Positions 7,976-16,000 of a DNA stretch of 64,000 bases are shown here, piece by piece. The stretch lies in NCBI RefSeq assembly GCF_000281715.2, contig NZ_CP124576.1, positions 3,879,001-3,943,000 on the forward strand, in the 5' to 3' direction. Positions within the stretch are counted from its first letter, which is position 1. Each line of letters starts with the position of its first letter. The position numbers and the translations under genes are program-made. The notes under the pieces are model-generated. The model was not told the DNA's origin. It made no database searches and saw nothing but the letters and a program-made list of their open reading frames with translations. Source of the stretch: Sphingobium sp. AP49 (GTDB lineage: Bacteria > Pseudomonadota > Alphaproteobacteria > Sphingomonadales > Sphingomonadaceae).

Positions 7976-8347
7976 TTAATCTACGCACAGAAACCCTGTG
8001 GCAATCTTCCCACGGCGGACTTCGGCGAAGCATCCATTAGTGATGTTGGAGGCCTCGCACTTGCCTGTCGTGGCAGTGCCAACGCGAGGAGGTTGATCAC
8101 CCTCCCACTCTTCGACAAGGCATCGACCTTGGCACTCGGAGCTGTTCCGGCATGATCTTCCGGCGTCTTTGGTCGGGATTACGCAAGCGGAAATTCCTAT
8201 CATGCCGACCTTCTGAACCGTTCCACCGAAAGGTTCGCATTGCTCGACAGCAGGCACGACCAAAGTCGATTGAGCAGGCTCTTTAGGCTGACAACCGATT
8301 AGGAGCGGAAGCGTAACCATCGTTGCGAAGGCGATGCGGCTCGACAT
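7976..8347 (-). CDS. Cysteine-rich lipoprotein, unknown function
   Basis: A 123-residue protein with a lipoprotein signal: MSSRIAFATMVTLPLLIGC, lipobox cysteine at residue 19. The mature part has eight further cysteines, including the group GRSCRNSSECQGRC and the end GFLCVD, suggesting disulfide bonds in the periplasm or on the outer membrane. No known domain is recognised with certainty. It stands alone on the minus strand of the island, with no operon partner. The ordered cysteine spacing and clear signal argue for a real gene rather than a random ORF. Confidence 0.65.
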   Translation of the reverse strand: MSSRIAFATMVTLPLLIGCQPKEPAQSTLVVPAVEQCEPFGGTVQKVGMIGISACVIPTKDAGRSCRNSSECQGRCLVEEWEGDQPPRVGTATTGKCEASNITNGCFAEVRRGKIATGFLCVD

Positions 8348-8447
8348 CGGGCAATCATGCGCCGTTTTCGAGCGTCCGCAAGTGGGGGACTGTTGCCGGA
8401 CAATTTTTCTTCGTGCAGCGGCAGCTATAGCCGATCATCTACCCAGA

Positions 8448-8476
8448 AGCCGACCGTCGTAAATCCACCCCTGATA
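8448..8476. repeat. Short interspersed repeat, second family, copy 1 (partner 8955-8983)
   Basis: The segment starting AGCCGAC, then GTCG and ATCCACCCC, matches 8955-8983 on the same strand at 20 of the first 24 positions. The flanking stretch 8348-8644 contains no gene that I trust. Confidence 0.4.
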
Positions 8477-8534
8477 GACGCTCATCGCGCCGATCGGCGC
8501 CAGGCACACCCGACATCGGTTGGTCCGCTCCTGG

Positions 8535-8564
8535 GCGGGAAAGCTGCCCGGCAGGAAGCGACCA
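8535..8564. repeat. Short interspersed repeat, copy 2
   Basis: Partner of 7847-7876 (26 of 30 positions identical, same orientation). It lies in a non-coding part of the island, upstream of the small hypothetical gene at 8645. Confidence 0.5.
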
Positions 8565-8644
8565 ATCGCGGGCGTTTACGATCAATTATAATGTTGCCAA
8601 TAGCGGTCACATGATCGCCATTTCAGCAGACTATCGGTGCACAA

Positions 8645-8956
8645 ATGCCATTTTATCGAATAATTCTCACTGGTTCTGATCGAAAAACGCCAAAATGCGG
8701 ATTTATGACCATGCGGGCCGTATTCGCACCAACAAAGCTCCATGCAGAAATTAAAGCTCTACGTGCTTTTCGGAAGGAAATCCGGCGGCCTGATTTTATG
8801 GCTTCGTGGAAATCAACTCGACCCGAAATCTCTATAGCTCGATGCTGGCGGATCGCGATTTCGCAATATCATCCGCAATTGAACCGTGAAGTGCTGTTCC
8901 ACGGCCAACGCCTACTCCGTCACAATGTCCGCAAGAGTGCGCCTTACCGCAAATAG
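8645..8956 (+). CDS. Small conserved-looking hypothetical protein
   Basis: A 103-residue frame beginning MPFYRIILTGSD, followed by CGFMTMRAVFAPTKLHAEIKAL. The opening resembles a small uncharacterised family that starts MP-(F/H)-YRI-L and has a GF-TTR strand, usually about 100 residues, seen in alpha- and gammaproteobacteria (from memory). No ribosome site stands out. Codon use is A/T-richer than the chromosome, as expected in the island. The C-terminal 30 residues are less convincing and could reflect a frameshift or decay. Function unknown. Confidence 0.45.
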   Translation: MPFYRIILTGSDRKTPKCGFMTMRAVFAPTKLHAEIKALRAFRKEIRRPDFMASWKSTRPEISIARCWRIAISQYHPQLNREVLFHGQRLLRHNVRKSAPYRK

Positions 8957-8983
8957 CCGACGGTCGCCTATCCACCCCCCTTA
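8955..8983. repeat. Short interspersed repeat, second family, copy 2
   Basis: Partner of 8448-8476; it overlaps the last two bases of the small hypothetical gene and runs into the following non-coding stretch. Confidence 0.4.
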
Positions 8984-9455
8984 GTCGTTCAACATGCGCA
9001 GATTGGCTCCCCCGCGACTAGGAAGCCCGCTCAGGCCCCTTAAGCCCCTCGGGTCACCAACGGCCTATCACGGCTCCTTATCGCTCCTAGAGGCCTGCTA
9101 GGCGCTCGATGGCCCTCAGAGTCCCAAGCGCCACTTAGCGCAGCATCCGGGACCTCAGATTTCCGACGAGGCCCCTTTGCGAACACCGGAAACCGTCTCG
9201 GGGATGGAACCATGCAGGCCAAAGTCGCATCAGCGCAGACGACGCCTCGTAGGGTAGCACTATGGAAAAAGCGCAGAGGGAAGACCGAAAGGCTCCCTCC
9301 CCGGCGTCCAATGAACGCTATTGCGCCGACATTCGCGATTCCACTCGCCGCTTCCATGCCCGCCCTCTCGAGGCCAGATATACCCACTCAGCGCCGTGAG
9401 CGTCGCGCTGCCCCACCGGAAGATGACAAACGTTCACAGGGGGCTCCGCAGCACC
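8984..9455. other. Island stretch without a supportable gene
   Basis: 472 bp downstream of the integrase. Candidate frames on both strands (for example 9212-9544 plus, 9040-9387 minus) have arginine/proline-rich, non-protein-like composition and lack ribosome sites. 9010-9160 is rich in short GGCC/CCTAG-type palindromes. It may be decayed cargo. Confidence 0.5.
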
Positions 9456-11126
9456 CTACGAGACCTCAAAACGTGGCAGGCGTTCTATTGCGGCCGCCTT
9501 GGCTTGGACGGAAACTTTGCCGTATTTGCGGCCCGTGGTGGTAGCGGCATGCCCCTGGATCGCGTCCGCCACCTTCTCTTCTATTCCAACGTCCGCTGAA
9601 ATGGTTTTGAACAAATGCCGCCAAGCATGATTTGGCTTGATCGCAGGGTCCGCTATCCCAACATCCTTACGCACCCATTCAGCGAGCCGCTCGCCAACCT
9701 TTTTGATGTGACGGCTCCCTTTAACCTTATCGCCGGTGGATCGTAGGTTTTGTGGTTCATAGAAAATCGGACCACTGCCCAGCACCTTGAGAACGCCAAG
9801 GAAACCTTGCTCAAGAATGTGTGGATGCAACGGGACTAGGCGGGTGTCACGGGTCTTCACGGTCCCCGCATCGGGCGTAATCTGCATGACCCATACGCCA
9901 TCGCTCTCGAAAATGTCTTCCTTGCGAAGCTGACTCAACTCATTCACCCGCGCCCCGCTGTAAGCACAAAGCCAGGGTATCCAACGCCTCGCTCTGACAT
10001 AGGGTGCCGATAGGCGGCCGGTCGGGGCTTCAAGGCTCGCCTGTAGGATCGCCTTGGCCTCGTCCATGGTGAAATCTTTGTCTCTAGTTTTAGCCTCCTT
10101 CGGGATGCGGACCCTTACGTCCGCTGCCACATTCTCTTCTAGGCGCTTCTCTTCCTTGGCCCAGGTAAGGGTGCATCGGAGGGCTGTGATGTACTTATCC
10201 CGGACCGTGACAGGCTTGCGCAACGCACCATTCCGCATGGGCGTGACCTGAAGATGATCGCGCCACGCGACCACGTCGTCCCGTGTTAACCTCCGAGCGT
10301 CATCATGGCCCACAAAACCTATCAGGCTTTGGATGTATTTACGCCATTCCCTACGGACCCCTTCCGAAATGCCCTGGGCGGTCGCGTAGGCCTCAAAGGT
10401 CGGCATGAGGAGGACCTCGCCGCCCCTCTTCCTGACTGCCTTCGCAGGGGCCGCAGTCGCCGGAGGCTCGGGAGCAGCAGGCGTCGGCACGTCTTCTCCC
10501 TCCAGGCGCTTCAGCCGGTCCTGGGCCGCCAATATAGCGGCATCGTTGAGTGCGCGGCAAAGCTCCGGCAGAAGGGGGTCGGAGGGATTGACAAGAAAGC
10601 CCCGAGCCTCGGCCAGGAGCAAGGATTCGTCAGCCCACTCGTCCAGAACGCCCTGAAGGTCCCCAGTGGCTTTCAGGGCCTTGCGGGAAGCCAGCGCGGC
10701 CTCTTGCGTTTCCCGCGCCTTCGTCGCCCAGCGAGAGCGCTCCGAGCCAGCCCATGAGTTCACCCCTCCGGCCTCATCGACGCGGACCGCAATGGCCTTG
10801 AACTGTTGCCGCTCATCGGCATCCCACCGGGCCTGTTCGTCCTCCTCCAGAGCCTCTGCGTGGAAAGCGGCCGCGAGGTGCAAGATGGTGGGGCCATCAA
10901 GGGCGACAAAAGACCCCGCGTGCTTCTTCTCGGCGAGCGCCACGTCCTCCTCCCACTGCCGCGCCGCCTTCGCGTACCGCTCATGGAAATCTGCCGAATC
11001 AGGACGGCCCAGCGAGACCCTCAACTGGGTTCCGGAAAGGTAGGGGAGGAGGTGCGGAGGGTATAGGCGACGGAAGGATTTCCTTCCTCCCGGATGGTTC
11101 TGGATATGCTTCACAAGCCAACCCAT
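9456..11126 (-). CDS. Tyrosine-type site-specific integrase of the island
   Basis: A 556-residue phage-type integrase expected to insert and excise the element at tRNA-Thr. The N-terminal part (MGWLVKHIQNHPGGRKSFRRLYPP) is a DUF6538-like arm-binding start. A core-binding SAM-like domain lies around residues 240-350, and the catalytic domain is C-terminal. Catalytic residues visible: Arg393 (SGARVNEL), His500 and Arg503 (HAWRHLF), His526 (QGHAATT) and nucleophile Tyr535 (GRKYGK). All are intact, so it is probably active. Its start is about 95 bp from the tRNA 3' end, and the arm-type repeats at 11135-11156 sit just upstream of the start codon, so integrase may control its own expression. No excisionase gene was recognised. 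Confidence 0.9.
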   Translation of the reverse strand: MGWLVKHIQNHPGGRKSFRRLYPPHLLPYLSGTQLRVSLGRPDSADFHERYAKAARQWEEDVALAEKKHAGSFVALDGPTILHLAAAFHAEALEEDEQARWDADERQQFKAIAVRVDEAGGVNSWAGSERSRWATKARETQEAALASRKALKATGDLQGVLDEWADESLLLAEARGFLVNPSDPLLPELCRALNDAAILAAQDRLKRLEGEDVPTPAAPEPPATAAPAKAVRKRGGEVLLMPTFEAYATAQGISEGVRREWRKYIQSLIGFVGHDDARRLTRDDVVAWRDHLQVTPMRNGALRKPVTVRDKYITALRCTLTWAKEEKRLEENVAADVRVRIPKEAKTRDKDFTMDEAKAILQASLEAPTGRLSAPYVRARRWIPWLCAYSGARVNELSQLRKEDIFESDGVWVMQITPDAGTVKTRDTRLVPLHPHILEQGFLGVLKVLGSGPIFYEPQNLRSTGDKVKGSRHIKKVGERLAEWVRKDVGIADPAIKPNHAWRHLFKTISADVGIEEKVADAIQGHAATTTGRKYGKVSVQAKAAAIERLPRFEVS

Positions 11127-11134
11127 AGCAGCTT

Positions 11135-11156
11135 CCTTGTACCCTAGCCATGTACC
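11135..11156. repeat. Right arm-type integrase repeats (TGTACC x2)
   Basis: CCTTGTACCCT at 11135-11145 exactly repeats 6065-6075. Two TGTACC-containing units (TTGTACC at 11137, ATGTACC at 11150) are 13 bp apart, the same spacing and orientation as the left pair. They lie between the integrase start and the tRNA. Confidence 0.55.
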
Positions 11157-11204
11157 TTGGCAGGAACAGAAACCGCAGAAATCCGTGTTTTCCTGAGAAA
11201 TCCT

Positions 11205-11220
11205 GGCCTTTTAGAAGGCC
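11205..11220 (-). terminator. Hairpin just downstream of tRNA-Thr
   Basis: GGCCTT-TTAG-AAGGCC forms a perfect 6-bp stem immediately 3' of the tRNA on the minus strand. Only a few Ts follow, so it may be a weak tRNA terminator or part of the recombination site, carried in by the island. Confidence 0.4.
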
Positions 11221-11237
11221 TGGTGCCGCTTACGTGA
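11221..11237. repeat. Right attachment site (within tRNA-Thr)
   Basis: Second copy of the 17-bp direct repeat, forming the 3' end of the intact tRNA-Thr gene, including CCA. Confidence 0.88.
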
Positions 11238-11296
11238 CTCGAACACGTGACCCCATCATTACGAATGATGTGCTCTACCAACTGAGCTAAAGCGGC
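11221..11296 (-). tRNA. tRNA-Thr (anticodon CGT)
   Basis: 76-base cloverleaf on the minus strand with encoded CCA. Acceptor GCCGCTT pairs with AAGCGGC, the D arm reads AGCTCAGTTGGTAGAGC, the anticodon loop TTCGTAA sits between CATCA and TGATG, and the T loop contains TTCGAGT. Anticodon CGT reads ACG threonine codons. It serves as the integration site of the island on its 3' side. Confidence 0.96.
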
Positions 11297-11498
11297 GTCG
11301 GGGCGGGCAGATAACAGCGGTTGGCGTGAAGGACAAGCGTCCAATTACACTTTACCGCTCATCCCGCGCTCGCAATCCGCACGAAGGCGGAACGAGCCGG
11401 GGAACCGATGGAACGCATCGCGTCTTTACAGCATGTTTACCATCGCATGCCACTGTCGATTCCAAAGTCGCTTTTCTATTGTTCCAAGGACCGACCGG

Positions 11499-12770
11499 AT
11501 GGACACTCTGCGGGGACATGAAGTCGCCAATGACCAGGACGATTTCCCCTATCCCGATGACGCAGCGATCGACGGCCCGCAGGGCGTGGGCGCGGAGGAG
11601 CGGCGCATGCAGGTGCGCGCCTATAATTATTGGGCGTCGCTGCTGGGCAATCGCACCCTGCCGTCGATCGAGGACCTGTCGCCGGATCAGATGGACGATT
11701 TCGGCCCCTATAGCGTCCTTCTGGACTTCACGGCCGGCATCGACAATCCGGCCGTGGTCTATCTAGGCACCGCCTTGCGCCAGGAATGCCAGATCGAAGG
11801 CCCTATCGGCTATATCAACGACGTCCCGACCCGTTCGCTGCTGTCGCGCCTGACCGACCATTATCTGCAGATCATCGCCAATGCAGCACCGATCGGATTC
11901 GAGGCGGAATTCATCAACCAGCGCAACGTCGAGATTCTCTATCGGGGCATATTGATGCCCTTTTCGTCCGATGACGAAGCGATCGATTTCGTTTTCGGCG
12001 TCATAAACTGGAAAGAACTGGCCAGCCAGGACATTGCCGACGCGATAGAACGCGAGGTGGATACGACGCTGTTGCAAAATCCCCCTGCACGCAGCGAAGC
12101 ACCGATATGGGCGGATGGACCAGGCGTTGACGACGATGACATACTGGACCTCGCCGGCATGGAAAGTCCGCCGGAAGACGCCCCTCTGGCGGACTGGCTG
12201 GCCATCGCTCGCGATGGCGCCGAGAAGGCACGAACCAGTGAAGCGCGCAGCCATGCCGCCCTCTATCGCGCGATCGGCCTTGCCTATGACTTTGCGCTGG
12301 TGACCCGGCGTTCCGCGCAGGAATATGCCGAACTGCTGGACGACGCGGGGATCAAGGTCCAGGCCCGCAGCCCGATGACGGCCGTGATCAAGCTGGTTTT
12401 CGGTTCCACCTATGACAAAACCCGCATCACCGAATATGCGACCGCGCTTGACCATGGTTCGACCGCCGATATGGGGCCGGGCACATTGGCGGCCTATCTT
12501 TCCGCCTATAATGGCGGGTTGAAGGCGCTGGTCCGCGACGAACGCGCACAACGGCGATCGGACATGCCCACCAGGCCTGACCGGCGCCAGACGGCACGGG
12601 CCACGATGCGGATGGCAACTGCGCTGCCCCCAGACGCGATCCACACCGATGTGGATGGGCTGGCGGTCGTGGTCGCGCGACGCGAAGCTGACGGCTCCCT
12701 CGCCATCATCGCCGCCCTGCCGGAAGGATCCGACCTGGGGCAAAAGGTAATCGTCGCCGCCGCGGACTGA
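11499..12770 (+). CDS. PAS-domain-containing protein, unknown signalling role
   Basis: A 423-residue soluble protein. Residues about 35-170 fit the alphaproteobacterial PAS_5-type fold (YNYWASLLGNRTLPSIEDL, later IDFVFGVINWKEL). A helical segment follows from about 225 (DWLAIARDGAEKARTSEARSHAALYRAIGLAYDFAL) to 340, including TYDKTRITEYATAL. There is no kinase, GGDEF or HTH output domain. ATG 11499 is preceded by AAGGA at good spacing; an upstream ATG at 11433 has no such site. It lies 314 bp upstream of the NAD-glutamate dehydrogenase gene. It may be a redox or energy sensor, but no ligand can be assigned. Confidence 0.7.
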   Translation: MDTLRGHEVANDQDDFPYPDDAAIDGPQGVGAEERRMQVRAYNYWASLLGNRTLPSIEDLSPDQMDDFGPYSVLLDFTAGIDNPAVVYLGTALRQECQIEGPIGYINDVPTRSLLSRLTDHYLQIIANAAPIGFEAEFINQRNVEILYRGILMPFSSDDEAIDFVFGVINWKELASQDIADAIEREVDTTLLQNPPARSEAPIWADGPGVDDDDILDLAGMESPPEDAPLADWLAIARDGAEKARTSEARSHAALYRAIGLAYDFALVTRRSAQEYAELLDDAGIKVQARSPMTAVIKLVFGSTYDKTRITEYATALDHGSTADMGPGTLAAYLSAYNGGLKALVRDERAQRRSDMPTRPDRRQTARATMRMATALPPDAIHTDVDGLAVVVARREADGSLAIIAALPEGSDLGQKVIVAAAD

Positions 12771-13084
12771 GGGCCGCACGCTGGCCAACACCAGCAAGAC
12801 CCGCTAGCATGGCATGACGGGGAACATGCCTCGACAATAGCCGTTCCCTGGCCGATAACGGCGTGCGCCTTGCCACCTCCCGCCTTTTCAAGCGGGCGGA
12901 GCGGCCGTGCTGCAGTGCGTCATAATATTTCAAACACGCGACACTTTATTTCACAATCAGGGTTGAGGCATAATCGATCGCCCGGCATATAGATGCGCCA
13001 TAGACGGGAGTCGTCTGGCGGTGTTTCAGCGTCTCCTCCGTTTCGGCACAAGGCGGGATATCCCCGCGGCGAAGAGGTAAGCGA
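12771..13084. other. Intergenic region upstream of glutamate dehydrogenase
   Basis: 314 bp without a gene. It contains a CCCGC-8-GCGGG stem near 12877-12898 and an A/T-rich stretch around 12925-12985 that may hold the gdh promoter. I could not fix a -35/-10 pair with confidence. Confidence 0.4.
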
Positions 13085-16000
13085 ATGACGGCGCTGGCTG
13101 ACCCCAATATCAAGGAAGTCGATTCATCCATTCGTCACGCGCTCGAAGGCGCGCTGGCCCGTGGAGCATTACCAGGCGAAAGCGAGGGCTTCGATGCTGC
13201 TGCGGTAACGGCCGCGGCAGCCTTTCTCGGTTGCACCGCACATGGGCGCAAGGCCGGTCAGCCGGGCATCGCCATCGAAACACTGGGCGAAGGTGCGACC
13301 GGCCGCTTCATGCGGATTGCGCTCATCAATGACGACATGCCTTTCCTGGTCGATTCGATCGCCAATGCGCTGGCAGCAGCCGATATCACCATCCACCGCC
13401 TGCTACACCCGGTCCTGTCGGTTGCCCGTGCGACCGATGGCGCGCTGAACGCGATCCTGGAAGATGACGCCCCCGGCGCCCGCCGTGAATCGATGATCTA
13501 TATCGAAGCCGATCGTGTCGATGCAAAGGCCCGGCGCGCGCTGGAAAAGGCACTGCATGATATGCTGGAAGACGTACGCGCCGCCGTACGGGACTGGCCG
13601 AGCATGCAGCAGGCGATGGCAACGGATGCGGATGCCGTCAGCGACGACGAAGGCGCTGCCCTGCTGCGCTGGTTCCTGGCCGGCCATTTCACCCAGATCG
13701 GCCATGAAGTCTGTAGCCGCGCTGGCACGACCGAGGCGCGACTGGGCATTTGCGCGCTGCGGGACAAGGCGCTGATCGCGCCGGCCTCGCGCGATGCCGC
13801 CTTCACCTGGTTCGAGGAAGGCAAGCGCACGCCGCTGATCATCAAATCGAACATCCTCTCTCGCGTCCATCGCGGCGTGTTGCTGGACCTCATCATCCTG
13901 CCGGTGCGTGCCGGCAAAGAGGTGACCGGCCTGTCGATCCATGCCGGCATGTGGACCAGCGCCGCACTGGCCGCATCGCCGGAAAAGGTGCCGCTGTTGC
14001 GGTCGGCCCTGTCCACCCTGATGGACAAGTTCGGTTTCGATCCGGCAGGTCATGCCGGCAAGACGCTGGCCCATGCCCTGACGGCTTTGCCGCACGACAT
14101 TCTGATCGGCTTCGAGCGCGAGACGCTGGAGCATCTGGCGCTGACCTTCATGTCGCTGACCGACCGGCCGCGTCCCAAGCTGGTCCTCGCCACCAGCGCG
14201 CTGGCCCGCCATCTCTATGCCTTCGCCTGGCTGCCGCGCGACGAATTGTCGACGGCCCGCCGCGTCGCGGTGCAGGACATGTTGGCCAAGGCGGCTAATG
14301 GCCCGGTGTTGAGTTGGTCGATCGCGCTGGAGGAAGGCGGCCTGGCGCTGCTGCGCATCACGCTCGACCTGCGCGACGGCGGCATCGTGCCCGACGATGT
14401 AGCGCTCGACCGACAGCTCAAGCAGATGGTCCGTGGCTGGCTGCCCGCCGTGGAGGAAGCGCTTGCCGAAACCGAGGACGCCGGCCGTGCCGCCGCGCTG
14501 GCCCAGCGTTTCGCGCCCGGTTTCCCGATGGCCTATCGCAACGGCGCAGGCCCCGCCGAGGCCGCGATCGATATCCGCCTGATCCATGGCCTTTCCGGCC
14601 CGGGCGATAAGTCGATCCGCGTCTATCGCAATCCCGAGGATGCGCATGAACGGCTGCGCCTCAAACTCTATAGTCATGATGCGATCGCGCTGTCCGAAGT
14701 CGTTCCTGCATTCGAGAATTTCGGCTTCCGGGTGATCGATGAAATGACGACGCCGATCGACGGCGGTGCGCTTGGCCATGTCCAGCGCTTCGTCCTCGAA
14801 TTGCCGGCCGGCGACAATGCCGAAGATGTGATCGCCCGCGCCGAGATCGTCACCGAAGCGATTGCCCAGGTGCTCGAAGGTGTCGCCGAAAATGACAGGT
14901 TCAACGAACTGATCGTGACGGCCGGCTTCGCGCCGCGCGCGGTCGTGCTGTTCCGTGCCCTGTTTGGCTATCTGCGCCAGACCGGCATGGCCTATGGCAT
15001 GGCGACGTTCGCGGAAACCCTCCGCCGCGAACAGGGGGTGGCCCACAATCTGATCGCCCTGTTCGATGCCCTGCATGATCCCGCCATGAAGGATGGCGCG
15101 ACCCGCACTGCCGAGGCGCAGGCGGCAATCGACGAAGGGCTGGAAAAGGTCACCGCGATCGACGAGGACCGGGTTCTGCGCCTGATCCGCGCCGTCATCA
15201 CCGCAACGCTGCGAACCAATTTCTATGCACCGGCAGCGACCGAGGCGCTGGCGTTCAAGATCGACAGCGCGCTGGTCCCCGGCCTGCCGGCACCCCTGCC
15301 ATGGCGCGAAATCTGGGTATACAGCCCGCGGGTCGAAGGCATCCACCTGCGTGCCGGCCCGGTTGCGCGTGGCGGCTTGCGCTGGTCCGACCGGCGTGAC
15401 GATTTCCGTACCGAAATCCTGGGCCTGATGAAGGCGCAACGTGTCAAGAACGCTGTCATCGTTCCAACCGGCGCGAAGGGCGGCTTCTATCCCAAGCAAC
15501 TCCCAAGTCCCCAACTGGACCGTGACGCCTGGTTTGCCGAAGGCACGGAAAGCTATCGCATCTTCATCCGCGCGCTGCTGTCGGTCACCGACAATATCGT
15601 CAAGAACAAGGTCAAGCATCCCGCGCAGGTCGTCATCCATGACGGCGACGATCCCTATTTCGTGGTGGCCGCCGACAAGGGCACCGCGACCTTCAGCGAT
15701 GTCGCCAATGCGATCGCGCTCGACCATGACTTCTGGCTGGGCGACGCTTTCGCCAGCGGCGGATCCAACGGTTATGACCACAAGGCGATGGGGATCACCG
15801 CCAAGGGTGCCTGGATCAGCGTCCAGCGCCACTTCGCCGAAATGGGCGTCGATGTGCAGAGCGAACCGGTCAGGGTCGTGGGCTGCGGCGACATGTCGGG
15901 CGACGTGTTCGGCAACGGCATGCTGCTCAGCAAGGCGATCAAGCTGGTCGCCGCCTTCGACCATCGCCACATCTTCCTGGATCCCGATCCCGATCCGGCC

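Larger units (their letters stand above)
5962..11237. mobile_element. Integrated genomic island in the 3' end of tRNA-Thr(CGT)
   Basis: A 5.3 kb element bounded by a 17-bp direct repeat, TGGTGCCGCTTACGTGA, at 5962-5978 and 11221-11237. The right copy is the 3' end of an intact tRNA-Thr. A tyrosine integrase gene lies just inside the right end. Coding density is low and base use differs from the flanks (more A/T, odd codon use in the small ORFs). Cargo seen: serine resolvase, small membrane protein, cysteine-rich lipoprotein, one conserved-looking small protein. No defence or resistance system was recognised. Before insertion the porin gene would have lain directly downstream of the tRNA. Confidence 0.85.

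Noticed and set aside
8357-8614. 85-residue plus-strand ORF in the island
   Set aside because: Ser/Arg-rich random-looking sequence crossing two repeat copies; no ribosome site.
5979-11220. Search for a defence or toxin-antitoxin system in the island
   Set aside because: No restriction, CRISPR, abortive infection or toxin-antitoxin motifs were seen; small ORFs do not match such families by eye.
11144-11344. Minus-strand ORF of 66 residues reading AQLVEHIIRNDGVTCSSH
   Set aside because: It is the translation of the tRNA-Thr gene and flanks, a well-known false ORF.
13403-15970. 855-residue ORF antisense to glutamate dehydrogenase
   Set aside because: Shadow of the real gene, low-complexity composition.
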